This document shows positions 1 to 8,519 of a stretch of DNA of 64,000 nt, piece after piece. Below the pieces are notes generated by a model. The model ran no database searches. It saw nothing but the letters and a program-made list of their open reading frames with translations, and had not been told where the DNA came from. This DNA is from G965227875 sp965227875 (GTDB taxonomy: Bacteria > Pseudomonadota > Alphaproteobacteria > Rhizobiales > JAJFHC01): contig OZ245783.1 in assembly GCA_965227875.1 (NCBI GenBank), positions 1,426,001-1,490,000 on the forward strand. The letters are read 5' to 3'. A program made the translations under genes and the position numbers. Positions within the stretch are counted from its first letter, which is position 1, and each line of letters begins with the position of its first letter.

Positions 1-2
1 TT

Positions 3-3000
3 TTGTCCTGCCGCAGCCACTATTTCAAAACGCTGAGCGACGAGGCGTTACGGCTCTACGAGAGTGGCAGAAAAGACAAACAGGCGGGCGATTTCGAGGT
101 ACTGACATTGCTTCCGTTCAGTATCGAGCAGATCCGTGAATACATCGATTGCAATGTCGACGGCCTTTCGACAGACGACGCCATTTCAACGATTGAGAGC
201 ATCCACAACCTGACCGATCTCGCGAGCCGCCCTTATCACCTCAAGTTGATCAGCGAACGCATCGGCAGTCTTGAAAAGCTTCGGCAGGAAGGCCGGACGG
301 TCAATGCCGCCGTGCTCTACGGTGAATTTGTCGGTGAATGGCTCGAAAGAGATCACGGCAAGCACCAGATCGACGAAAGTCACAAGCCGAAAATCATGGA
401 AGAACTGGCTGCCGAACTCTGGCGGCGAGGCGCCCGCAGGGTCCCTTTCGAAACTATCGAAAACTGGTTCGATCGCATCCTGCTCAAAGATCCGATCCTG
501 CTCGACCGTTATGGCGGGCCGCAATCGCGCGAGGTTTTCAAGGAGGACCTTCGAACCGCAACGTTCATCACGCGTGCTGCTGACAAATTCGGCTTTGCCC
601 ATACCTCCGTGCATGAATACTTCCTTGCCCGATATCTGTTCGCAGCGTTGACGGAACGCCAAATCGAAAAATGGAATCTGCCGAATCCTTCTCCGGAAAC
701 GCTCAATTTCGTGCGTCAGATATGGGAAAACGCAGACAGCTACGACTGTGAGTGCGCAGGACTGGGCCTGAAAAAAATCCTGGAACAGGACCCGACGGGC
801 ACACCGAAACGCACGTCCAATGCCTTTGATCTCTACGCAGACCTTTTCCTCGCTGGCTTCGACATCCCGCACCCTACGCCGTTCAACCTCACCGGAATCG
901 ATCTCACATTCCGAAAGTTCATCGGACACCGGGTCCGCAAACTGGACATGCGGGGCGCAATTCTCCGTAATGCCCAGCTGAACGGTAGCGAATGGCATAA
1001 TACGGATTTTTCAGGTGCCGACCTAGAAGGGGCTGACCTGACACGCATAATTTTCAATCGCTGCGACCTAGGGTTTTCCCGCTCACCCACCCTTTGTCCT
1101 GGCGGCAAGATCCGAAAGTGCACTACTGCTGAAGTGAGCGGGTTAGCGTGTCTTGACGGCCGAGAGCATCATCCTCCCTCCGGCATCATCCCTGCAACTC
1201 TCGAAGGACATATGCGCGAGGTTCGAGCCCTCGCCGTCAGCCCGGAGGGAAACGCCATCTGGTCCGCCGGCTTCGACAAAACCGTCAGAAAATGGAACCC
1301 ACAAACCGGCGAACTTGTCGCAACCCTGGAAGGACACACGCAAGAGGTTCGAGCCCTCGCCGTCAGCCTGGACGGAGACGCCATCTGGTCAGCTGGTGAC
1401 GACCGAACCATCAGAAAATGGAACCCGCAAACCGGCGAACTTGTCGTAACCCTCGAAGGACACACCGGCTGGGTTCAAGCCCTCGCCGTAAGCCCCGACG
1501 GAAACGCCATCTGGTCCGCCGGTGACGACCGAACCGTCAGAAAATGGAACGCGCAAACCGGCGAACTTGTCGCAACCCTCGAAGGACACACCGGCTGGGT
1601 TCAAGCCCTCGCCGTAAGCCCCGACGGAAATGCCATCTGGTCAGCCGGTGCTGACCAAACCGTCAGAAAATGGAGCCCACAAACCGGCGAACTTGTCGCA
1701 ACTCTCGATGGACATATGCGAAAAGTTCGAGCCCTCGCCATCAGCCCGGACGGAAACGCCATCTGGTCCGCCGGCTTCGACAAAACCGTCAGAAAATGGA
1801 ACGCGCAAACCGGCGAACTTGTCGCAATCCTCGGAGGACACACGGGAGAAGTTCGAGCCCTCGCCATCAGCCCGGAGGGAAACGCCATCTGGTCCGCCGG
1901 TGACGATCGAACCGTCAGAAAATGGAACCCACAAACCGGCGAGCATGTCGCAACCCTCGAAGGACACACCGGCTGGATTCAAGCCCTCGCCGTAAGCCCC
2001 GACGGAAACGCTATCTGGTCGGCCGGTGACGACCGGTCCGTCAGAAAATGGAAGCGACAAACCGGCAAACTCGTCGCAACCCTTGAAGGACACACCGGCT
2101 GGGTTCAAACCCTCGCCGCAAGCCCCGACGGTAACGCCATCTGGTCCGCCGGTGACGACCGATCCCTCAGAAAATGGAACGCGCAAACCGGCGAACTTGT
2201 CGCAACCCTCGAAGGACACATCGGCTGGGTTCAAGTCCTCGCCGTATGCCCCGACGGAAACGCCATCTGGTCCGCCGGTGACGACCGAACCGTCAGGAAA
2301 TGGAACTCGGAAACCGGGGAACTGGTCGCAACCCTCGAAGGACACACCGGCTGGGTTCAAGCCCTCGCCGTAAGCCCCGACGGAAACGCCATCTGGTCCG
2401 CCGGTGACGACCAAACCGTCAGAAAATGGAACCCACAAACCGGCGAGCTTGTGGCAATTCTCAAACGACACACTGGCCCGGTTCAAGCCCTCGCCGTAAG
2501 CCCCGACGGAAACGCCATTTGGTCAGCCGGTGCTGACCAAACCGTCAGAAAATGGAACCCGCAAACCGGCGAACTTGTCGCAACCCTCGGAGGACACTCG
2601 CGCCCGGTTCAAGCCCTCGCCGTAAGCCCCGACGGAAACGCCATCTGGTCAGCCGGTAACGACCGAACCGTCAAAAAATGGAACCCACGAACCGCCGAAC
2701 TTGTCGCAACCCTCGAAGGACACGCTGGCTGGGTTCAAGCCCTCGCCGTCAGCCCCGATGGAAACGCCATCTGGTCCGCCGGTGGGGACCGAACCGTCAG
2801 AAAATGGAACCCGGAAACCGGGGAACTTGTCGCAACCCTCGAAGGACACACAGACTGGGTTCGAGCCCTCGCCGTCAACCCCGACGGAAACGCCATCTGG
2901 TCCGCCGGTGACGACAACACCGTCAGAAAATGGAACCCAGATACAGGCGAACTCGTTATTCGGTCACACTTGTTCAATGACGGCTGGTTGACTGTCGACA

Positions 3001-3134
3001 CGAAGAAAAAGCGCTTCAGCCATGCCGGCGGGAATGCCTGGAAATACGGCCGCTATGTCGACCCGAATGCAGAAGGTTTCCCCAAACCGGTCTACCCGAT
3101 GGAGGCACTTGGCCCGGTACCCGGTATGGACTGA
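3..3134 (+). CDS. NACHT-like STAND protein with pentapeptide and WD40 repeats (5' end outside window)
   Basis: The reading frame is open to the left edge, so the first visible codon (TTG) is not a trusted start and the P-loop of the ATPase must lie outside. Visible residues 1-300 look like the rear of a NACHT module: a CRSHYF strand near the start, then an LPFSIEQIREYI helix typical of that family. Residues about 314-355 are pentapeptide-like (for example FSGADLEGADL). Residues 398-985 are 14 tandem WD40 units of exactly 42 residues each, followed by a short unique tail ending at TGA. Proteins of this architecture sense or bind a partner through the propeller and oligomerise through NACHT; several bacterial relatives act in phage defence or self/non-self recognition. 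The role here is inferred. A 6-bp inverted repeat (3136-3141/3150-3155) lies in the 25-bp convergent gap. Confidence 0.85.
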   Translation: MSCRSHYFKTLSDEALRLYESGRKDKQAGDFEVLTLLPFSIEQIREYIDCNVDGLSTDDAISTIESIHNLTDLASRPYHLKLISERIGSLEKLRQEGRTVNAAVLYGEFVGEWLERDHGKHQIDESHKPKIMEELAAELWRRGARRVPFETIENWFDRILLKDPILLDRYGGPQSREVFKEDLRTATFITRAADKFGFAHTSVHEYFLARYLFAALTERQIEKWNLPNPSPETLNFVRQIWENADSYDCECAGLGLKKILEQDPTGTPKRTSNAFDLYADLFLAGFDIPHPTPFNLTGIDLTFRKFIGHRVRKLDMRGAILRNAQLNGSEWHNTDFSGADLEGADLTRIIFNRCDLGFSRSPTLCPGGKIRKCTTAEVSGLACLDGREHHPPSGIIPATLEGHMREVRALAVSPEGNAIWSAGFDKTVRKWNPQTGELVATLEGHTQEVRALAVSLDGDAIWSAGDDRTIRKWNPQTGELVVTLEGHTGWVQALAVSPDGNAIWSAGDDRTVRKWNAQTGELVATLEGHTGWVQALAVSPDGNAIWSAGADQTVRKWSPQTGELVATLDGHMRKVRALAISPDGNAIWSAGFDKTVRKWNAQTGELVAILGGHTGEVRALAISPEGNAIWSAGDDRTVRKWNPQTGEHVATLEGHTGWIQALAVSPDGNAIWSAGDDRSVRKWKRQTGKLVATLEGHTGWVQTLAASPDGNAIWSAGDDRSLRKWNAQTGELVATLEGHIGWVQVLAVCPDGNAIWSAGDDRTVRKWNSETGELVATLEGHTGWVQALAVSPDGNAIWSAGDDQTVRKWNPQTGELVAILKRHTGPVQALAVSPDGNAIWSAGADQTVRKWNPQTGELVATLGGHSRPVQALAVSPDGNAIWSAGNDRTVKKWNPRTAELVATLEGHAGWVQALAVSPDGNAIWSAGGDRTVRKWNPETGELVATLEGHTDWVRALAVNPDGNAIWSAGDDNTVRKWNPDTGELVIRSHLFNDGWLTVDTKKKRFSHAGGNAWKYGRYVDPNAEGFPKPVYPMEALGPVPGMD
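1194..2957 (+). repeat. 14 tandem 126-bp WD40-coding repeats
   Basis: Fourteen in-frame copies of 126 bp run without spacers. Each encodes 42 residues on the pattern ATLEGHTGWVQALAVSPDGN followed by AIWSAGDDRTVRKWNPQTGE and LV. Most copies differ at few positions, and the differences concentrate after GH (TGWVQ, MREVR, TQEVR, TGPVQ, SRPVQ, TDWVR) and after SAG (DDR, FDK, ADQ, NDR, GDR, DDN). Such DNA-level similarity points to recent amplification or gene conversion. Fourteen blades would make two seven-bladed propellers. Confidence 0.95.
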
Positions 3135-3159
3135 GCGAACGCAATCTGTCGTTCGTGGC

Positions 3160-3945
3160 CTAGGAAATCTCCAGTTCCGCCGCGCCGAGGCCGCCGAAGT
3201 CCGCCACCAGTTTGACCGCGCCTTCCACGGGATAGATGTCCGTCGCCGTGCCGGTGTTGTGGATATGGCCCGCCCTCAGCCCGTCGCCGTCGCGGGCCCG
3301 GGCGTTGGCGAGCCAGACGAAGGCGTCGAACGGGTCGCCGAGCACGCGCGCGCCGGTGCCCTCGCGCACGACCTCGCCATTGGCCCTGAGCGTCACTTTC
3401 ACTGCGCCGAGATCGAGTTCCGGCGTCCAGTCCACACCCTCGCCGTAGACCAGACCGCCGTCGGTGCCGTTGTCGGCGATGACGGAAAAGACGTCCTGTT
3501 CCGGCCAGTTCTCCAGATGCCCCGCCACCACCTCGATCGCCGGGTGCACCTTCGCCACCGCCTCGCCGACCTCCTCGCGCGTATAGGGCTCCTCGCGCGC
3601 CGGCAGGTCGCGGGCGAGCGTGAAGGCGAACTCGCACTCGATGATGATGGGCGGGAAGTCGCCTGCGCGCAGCCTGGCGGGCGAGGCATGGAGCAGATCC
3701 TCGAACAGCCGGGCATAATACGGCTCGTCGAGCCCGAGCATGGTCTGGATCGCCTCGTTGGTGCAGGCGCAGAACCAGCCGCCGACCTCCCAGCCGAGCA
3801 GCTCCGCCAGCCGGTCGCAGATGGCGTAGGCGTCCGCGATCGAGTGCGGACGGCAGTCGGGCGGCAGGTCCGGCAGGGTGATGTTCTGCAGCCGGGCGGT
3901 GCGCAGGAGCTGGGCCGCCCTGTCGATCTGTTCTTCTCTCAGCAT
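3160..3945 (-). CDS. 2-keto-4-pentenoate hydratase / fumarylacetoacetate hydrolase-family protein
   Basis: A 261-residue protein of the MhpD type, which normally adds water to 2-hydroxypenta-2,4-dienoate or decarboxylates related 2-oxo acids in catabolic meta-cleavage pathways, in the cytosol and with a divalent metal. The frame extends upstream to 4143, but that extension overlaps the divergent aminotransferase and is low-complexity; the start at MLREEQIDRAAQLL gives the usual family length. Visible family features are the helical N-terminus with AYAICDRLAELLG, the metal-site region around IIIECEFAFTLARDLP with its acidic residues, and the C-terminal GHIHNTGTATDIYPVEGA strand. It is divergent to the aminotransferase (137 bp between start codons) and convergent with the WD40 gene. 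The exact substrate is unknown. Confidence 0.8.
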   Translation of the reverse strand: MLREEQIDRAAQLLRTARLQNITLPDLPPDCRPHSIADAYAICDRLAELLGWEVGGWFCACTNEAIQTMLGLDEPYYARLFEDLLHASPARLRAGDFPPIIIECEFAFTLARDLPAREEPYTREEVGEAVAKVHPAIEVVAGHLENWPEQDVFSVIADNGTDGGLVYGEGVDWTPELDLGAVKVTLRANGEVVREGTGARVLGDPFDAFVWLANARARDGDGLRAGHIHNTGTATDIYPVEGAVKLVADFGGLGAAELEIS

Positions 3946-4081
3946 GTGGGCCGCAAGCCCCCCTCTCGTGTCTCGGTCGCCGACCCTTATATCAAAGGAA
4001 GACCGTTTGAGCGGACGATGTTTTCGGTTATGAGTGCCCTTTCTGGACCGGCCCGCCCTCCGCGCCGAAGGAACCCCGCCC

Positions 4082-5254
4082 ATGCCGCACAGCCCCGACG
4101 TCAACCCGCTCCTGCGCGACACCGCCACGCCGCCCATCCCCATGGCCCGCGACTGGCTCGCGCAATATGACGGCCGGCACGGCGATGTCGTCGACCTGTC
4201 CCAGGCCGTGCCCGGCTACCCGCCGCACGATGAATTGCTGACCCGTCTCGGCGCGGCGGCCGCCACGCGCGCGGCGGCGGAATACGGCGACATCCAGGGC
4301 GACGAGGATCTCCGCCAGGCACTGGCCGCGGACATCGACCGGCTCTACCGCGCCCGTGTCTCCCCCGACGATCTGGCGATCACGGCGGGCTGCAACCAGG
4401 CCTTCTACGTCGCCGTGACCGCGCTGGCGCGCGCCGGCGAGACGGTCATGCTGGCCGCGCCCTGGTACTTCAATCACGAGATGACACTCAACATGCTGGG
4501 CATCGGCACCCGCGCCCTGCCCGCGCGGGCCGAGGACGGGTTCGTGCCCGACCCCGCCCGCGCCGAGGCCCTGCTCGACGACAGCGTGCGGGCCATCGTC
4601 CTGGTCACGCCGAACAACCCGACGGGCGCGATCTACCCGCCGGAAACGCTCGCCGCCTTCGCCGATCTCTGCCGGCGCCGGGGCCTCTGGCTCATCGTCG
4701 ACGAGACCTATCGCGACTTCCTGCCCGACCCGTCGGTCGCGCCGCACGGCCTGCTGGCCGACGACGAGGCCCGCGCGGTCACCATCCATCTCTACAGCTT
4801 CTCCAAGACCTACTGCGTGCCCGGCCATCGCGTTGGCGCCATGCTGATGCCCGCCGCCGCCGTGCCGGAGGTGTCGAAGGTGCTCGACTGCCTGCAGATC
4901 TGCGCCCCCCGCGCCGCCCAGACCGCCCTCGCCTGGGCGATCGGCGGCACCGCGGACTGGCGTGAAGAGAACCGCCAACGCATCCTCAGGCGCGCCGGCG
5001 CCTTCTCGCGGCTGATCGAGGGAACGCCGGGCTGGTCGGTCTCGTCCATCGGCGCCTACTTCGCCTATGTGCGCCACCCGCTCGAGACGGACTCAGTTAC
5101 GGTCGCCCGCCGGCTGGCCGCGGAACGCGGCATCCTCACCCTGCCGGGATCGTTTTTCGGCGCGGGACAGGACGACCATCTGCGCATCGCCTTCGCCAAT
5201 GCCGGCCACGACGTGATCCAAAACCTCGCCGGCCGCTTCGGCCTGGACGACTGA
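4082..5254 (+). CDS. PLP-dependent aminotransferase, class I/II
   Basis: A 390-residue fold-type I aminotransferase. Motifs are in order: the pyridine-ring stacking region YGDIQGDEDLR, the TAGCNQAF phosphate loop, PNNPTGAIYPP, the aspartate of VDETYRDF, and the Schiff-base lysine in SFSKTYCVPGHRVG. Such enzymes move an amino group between an amino acid and a 2-oxo acid in the cytosol. The ATG at 4082 (MPHSPDVNP) is preferred to the in-frame ATG at 4034 because it follows a GAAGGA sequence and removes a proline-rich extension that overlaps the promoter region. It is divergent from the hydratase-like gene; the two may share a catabolic route, but that is inference. Downstream lies a short palindromic repeat cluster. 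The amino donor and acceptor cannot be read from the sequence. Confidence 0.9.
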   Translation: MPHSPDVNPLLRDTATPPIPMARDWLAQYDGRHGDVVDLSQAVPGYPPHDELLTRLGAAAATRAAAEYGDIQGDEDLRQALAADIDRLYRARVSPDDLAITAGCNQAFYVAVTALARAGETVMLAAPWYFNHEMTLNMLGIGTRALPARAEDGFVPDPARAEALLDDSVRAIVLVTPNNPTGAIYPPETLAAFADLCRRRGLWLIVDETYRDFLPDPSVAPHGLLADDEARAVTIHLYSFSKTYCVPGHRVGAMLMPAAAVPEVSKVLDCLQICAPRAAQTALAWAIGGTADWREENRQRILRRAGAFSRLIEGTPGWSVSSIGAYFAYVRHPLETDSVTVARRLAAERGILTLPGSFFGAGQDDHLRIAFANAGHDVIQNLAGRFGLDD

Positions 5255-5350
5255 CCACGGAACGCTGCACACGGACCGGCGCCCACCCGCAGGTCGCCGC
5301 CTGCACCCAGGTCGACGCCTGCACCCCGATTCCGCCTCACGCCCCGCATT

Positions 5351-5577
5351 CCTGACGCAAGTCAGGACCCAAACGTACCGTCCGATGGATGCCGGCTTTC
5401 GCCGGCAATTCGGAGGCCTTGTGAGTCGGTACCGAGTTCCGCCACACCCCCCGCATTCCTGACGAAAGTCAGGACCCAGACGCACCGCCCGATGGATGCC
5501 GGCTTTCGCCGGCAATTCGGGAGCATTGCGAATCTGAACCGAGTTCCCCCGTATCCGAATTCCTGACGGAAGTCAGG
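5351..5577. repeat. Palindromic repeat cluster (REP-like) between convergent genes
   Basis: This covers most of the 376-bp gap between the aminotransferase and the pentapeptide gene. A unit of about 107 bp recurs: a CCTGACGNAAGTCAGG palindrome (5351-5366, 5458-5473, 5562-5577) followed about 20 bp later by GGATGCCGGCTTTCGCCGGC plus AATTCGG (5387-5413, 5494-5520). Both parts can form hairpins. The same two modules recur near 30.4 kb and in the array at 44.7-45.6 kb, so this is a dispersed genomic family. No ORF in it is credible. Confidence 0.8.
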
Positions 5578-5630
5578 ATCTAGTCATCAGGTTACGGCAG
5601 TGCCGGTTCGGGTTCAGATGCTTGGGAGAT

Positions 5631-6308
5631 TTATTCGGCGCAGGGCCAGGATTTTGGTGTCTTGAGGCCGGCGGGGAGTTTGGTTTCCGCGTCGCCGCAG
5701 GCGGCGTCCACCTGCATCTGCGTCAGGCCCTTCGTGCCGCTGAGATCGACACCCTCGATCTGCGTGAGAAAGGTATAGGCGCCGTCGAGCTGGACCCCGT
5801 CGAGTTTCGCGCCGTGAAACGAGGCCCGGGAGACATTGGCGAAATGGAAGTTCGCGCTCGTGAGATCGGCATCGTCGAACTTCGCGCGCGAGAACTCGGC
5901 CTTGGACATGTCGACACCGGCGAGGTTGGCGCTCGAGAAGTTCGCCCTGTTGAACTCGCCCTTGGAAAGCGTGGCGCCGGCGAAGTTCGACTTCTCGAAA
6001 TTCGCCCGGACGGCTTCGGCCTTGGACAGGTCCGCGCTGGTGAAATCGGCGCTTCGGAGCAGCGTGCGGCCGAGATTGACCTTCTGCAGGTTGGCACCCC
6101 CGAACTTCGTATCAGAGAGATCGGTCGCACCGAAGTTCGTGCTGACGAAGGTGCCGTTCGAGAAATCGTTGCCCGACATGATCTTGTTCTTCTTGTCGCA
6201 CTCCGACCAGTCGACACCCGGTCCGGAATTGTCGCCACAGCCGGCAAGCGCCGGCTGACCGGCCGCAAAAAGCGCCGCAGCGGCAAGAATAAGCGTCTTG
6301 GTTTTCAC
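5631..6308 (-). CDS. Secreted pentapeptide-repeat protein
   Basis: A 225-residue protein with an N-terminal signal peptide (KTKTLILAAAALFAAGQPA) followed by LAGC, which fits a lipobox, so it may be a lipoprotein; ordinary cleavage after ALA is the alternative. The middle, roughly residues 45-185, is a run of pentapeptide repeats of the A(D/N)LXX type (GANLQKVNL, SADFTSADLSKAE, AKLDGVQLDGAY), which form a right-handed quadrilateral beta helix. A C-terminal cysteine pair (AACGDAE, WPCAE) may form a disulfide. I chose a GTG start at 6308 because AGAGGGA lies just upstream and the signal peptide then begins properly; a longer ATG start at 6365 exists. Molecular role unknown; envelope location is inferred. 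Confidence 0.75.
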   Translation of the reverse strand: MKTKTLILAAAALFAAGQPALAGCGDNSGPGVDWSECDKKNKIMSGNDFSNGTFVSTNFGATDLSDTKFGGANLQKVNLGRTLLRSADFTSADLSKAEAVRANFEKSNFAGATLSKGEFNRANFSSANLAGVDMSKAEFSRAKFDDADLTSANFHFANVSRASFHGAKLDGVQLDGAYTFLTQIEGVDLSGTKGLTQMQVDAACGDAETKLPAGLKTPKSWPCAE

Positions 6309-6542
6309 GATCCCTCTCTCCCCGGACACGATCCGGCCGCCATACCGGCCCGGACGTCCGGACATTCACACATGTCTGTGGCGCGAGAACACCATTTCCG
6401 GCCGCCCCTGACGGGCCGGCGTTCGTCGGAGACGGTCAGCCCGTTCTCGCACACCCTTCTGAATAGGTAGGCATTCGCACCGCCGACTGCAATGGCGCAG
6501 CGGCAATTTTCACGGACGGCTCCGCGCACCGGCTGGGTGCGT

Positions 6543-7844
6543 TCAGCCTCCGAGGATTGAGATCGATTCCATGAGGGCGCGAACCTCGTGGGAGGCGTCT
6601 TTCCATTCGTGGACCTTGGGTTCGTCGAAACCGCCCGCGCCCTGCGTCCACCCCTTGCGTTCGGAATCGATCACGTTGTCGCGCGAAAACGTCCACAGCC
6701 GCCAGGCGATGCGCCGCATCTCGTCGCGGATGCCGGGGCGGAACTGCGACTGGACGAGGAAGGCACGCATGGCCTCCGCCTGGACCCACCACTCCTTCTT
6801 GAGATCCTTGAGGCCCCAGGCCGCGTTCCGGAACTCGCCCTCGTAGATGAAGGCACCGTCCGTCTCGTCGCGGAAATTGTCGAGGCAGCCGCCGACGATC
6901 GACCGGGAAATGCGTCCGCCCGTGCGACCGAGCTCATCGGGAAAGTCCGCTTCCATGCGCGCGAAGACGCAGGACACCTGCAAGTTGCCGCCGACGACGG
7001 ATGCGGTGTTGGCCGGCGACCAGTCGAGGCCGTAGTCCCGGAACAGGATGCGCGAACTCTTGCGGGTCTTCGCGTCGGCGATCCCGGTGATCTCGCGGAT
7101 CCGCGCCAGAACGTCTTCGCGACCCGTGGCCCGGTGGAGATCCACCAGCGCGTCGAACATGTCCATGATCGTGTTGCAGTCCTTGCGGTCGACCGCGGTG
7201 CCGAGAGGGTCGACCGGCCAGCGTTCGCTCGGCTCCAGGATCGGTGCGCCCTCCCGCGTCATGAACGAGAAATAGCCGCCCCGGTCCTTGTCGTGGGCGT
7301 GCTCGTCTGCCCAGTCGAAGGCCCGATTGGCGAGTTCGAGGCTTTCCGGATCGCCGGTCAGCTGGTTATGGAAGACGCAAGCCTGGATCGAATAGGCGAT
7401 CCCGTGCAGGTGTTTCTCGGTATATTCCGGCGTCCCGTCGCGTTTCAGCATGTACCAGAAGCCGCCCGCCTCGCTGTCCCACATGGTGTCGCGAAGGTTT
7501 CTGTAGCCGTGCTCGGCCGCCTCGCGCGCCACGTCGAGGCTGCTGTCGGACAGCGCCGCATGCGCGGCGGCCCGCGTCTGCCGCGCCTGGAACTCGAGCC
7601 GCTTGTTGTGGGGCCCGGTCGCCTGCCAGTCCGCATCGAAATCGCTCAGGAACCCGCCATGGTCGCGGTCGAGCGTCCTCGGCCACCAAGCCCGCGCGCT
7701 TTCCCTCAGGTTGGTCCGCAGTTCCGCCCGGAAGGCGCCGTCACCCGGATAGTCGACATCCTCGACCAGCGCCCGCGCACCGCGCGGCGTCAGCATCAGT
7801 CCGGAGAACGCGGCGGTGCCGCCGACGACCTGCCGCCTGTCCAT
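6543..7844 (-). CDS. AGE-family (N-acylglucosamine 2-epimerase-like) epimerase/isomerase, probably exported
   Basis: A 433-residue (alpha/alpha)6-barrel protein related to N-acylglucosamine 2-epimerase, cellobiose epimerase and aldose-ketose isomerases. Family signs: GGFLSDFDADWQ near the N-terminus (substrate-contacting tryptophan/aspartate), RLEFQARQTRAAAHA, the central HLHGIAYSIQACVFH helices, KKEWWVQAEAM, and the C-terminal EWKDASHEVRAL, where the histidine matches the position of a catalytic His in the family. The N-terminus MDRRQVVGGTAAFSGL resembles a twin-arginine signal, which is unusual for a family that is mostly cytosolic, so the sugar it acts on may be periplasmic. It is followed downstream by the 3' end of the pentapeptide gene (234-bp gap) and preceded by a rhodanese gene 30 bp away, possibly one transcript. 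Substrate not determinable. Confidence 0.8.
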   Translation of the reverse strand: MDRRQVVGGTAAFSGLMLTPRGARALVEDVDYPGDGAFRAELRTNLRESARAWWPRTLDRDHGGFLSDFDADWQATGPHNKRLEFQARQTRAAAHAALSDSSLDVAREAAEHGYRNLRDTMWDSEAGGFWYMLKRDGTPEYTEKHLHGIAYSIQACVFHNQLTGDPESLELANRAFDWADEHAHDKDRGGYFSFMTREGAPILEPSERWPVDPLGTAVDRKDCNTIMDMFDALVDLHRATGREDVLARIREITGIADAKTRKSSRILFRDYGLDWSPANTASVVGGNLQVSCVFARMEADFPDELGRTGGRISRSIVGGCLDNFRDETDGAFIYEGEFRNAAWGLKDLKKEWWVQAEAMRAFLVQSQFRPGIRDEMRRIAWRLWTFSRDNVIDSERKGWTQGAGGFDEPKVHEWKDASHEVRALMESISILGG

Positions 7845-7874
7845 GACGCTCTCCTCCTGCCGCAGTTTGCCGTC

Positions 7875-8246
7875 TCAGTCCTGCGCGGCCTTCCACGCGG
7901 AATAGCCTCCGGCCACGGACGCGACATTCTCGAATCCCATGTCCAGCAGCGTCTTGGCCGCCAGCGCGGAGCGCCCACCGGTGCCGCAGTACAGCGCCAG
8001 CTTGGCGTCGGTCCGCAATTCGGGCTTGTAGGCCGGGCTTTCCGGATCGGCATGAAACTCCAGAAGACCGCGGGAAGCATGGATCGATCCCGGTATCCCG
8101 CCATCGGCATCCCGTTCCGCCTTGTCGCGCACGTCGACCAGCACCGCGTCGTCGTCGTCGAGATAATAGGGCAGATCCTGAACCGATATGGTCTCGATGG
8201 CCGCATTGGCCTCTGCAAGCATTGACTTGAATCCGCGTTTCAGCAT
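7875..8246 (-). CDS. Rhodanese-like sulfurtransferase, single domain
   Basis: A 123-residue single rhodanese domain. It carries the VDVRDKAERDADGGIPGSIH strand-loop of the family and the active-site loop YCGTGGRSALAAKTLL, whose cysteine would hold the persulfide. The size matches stand-alone GlpE/PspE-type domains. There is no clear signal peptide, so a cytosolic place is likely. A second in-frame ATG (MLAEANAAIETIS, at 8222) is an alternative start. It lies 30 bp upstream of the epimerase-like gene on the same strand and is divergent from the ABC transporter operon, with 273 bp between. Partner and sulfur acceptor are unknown. Confidence 0.85.
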   Translation of the reverse strand: MLKRGFKSMLAEANAAIETISVQDLPYYLDDDDAVLVDVRDKAERDADGGIPGSIHASRGLLEFHADPESPAYKPELRTDAKLALYCGTGGRSALAAKTLLDMGFENVASVAGGYSAWKAAQD

Positions 8247-8519
8247 CCGTCTGCTCCCTTTTGCCCTTCATGCTGGCGAGTGTGCAGGACATTTCAACCG
8301 CCAAACATGATCCTGATCAAGTCGCACCTGCCCGACGGCGGCGTCCGACAGGCGCATGCGCCGAGCGAATCCCGCCCGCGCCACCGGAACGGCGCACGCA
8401 AACGTGCAGCAGGATCGTGCGTTTACCTTGTCAAACGGGGGATGATCCCTTCAAATGGCATCCATTCTATAAATGGGAGACGGGACCCCAGGCTCCCGGA
8501 AACTGCAGGGAAAAAGATC

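Noticed and set aside
1641..2486. 281-residue minus-strand ORF opposite the WD40 repeats
   Set aside because: It is the shadow of the 126-bp repeats; its sequence is itself a 42-residue repeat with no family likeness.
6588..8225. 545-residue plus-strand ORF opposite the epimerase and rhodanese genes
   Set aside because: It runs antisense to two genes with clear family motifs and has no recognisable domain; high GC makes such long shadows common.
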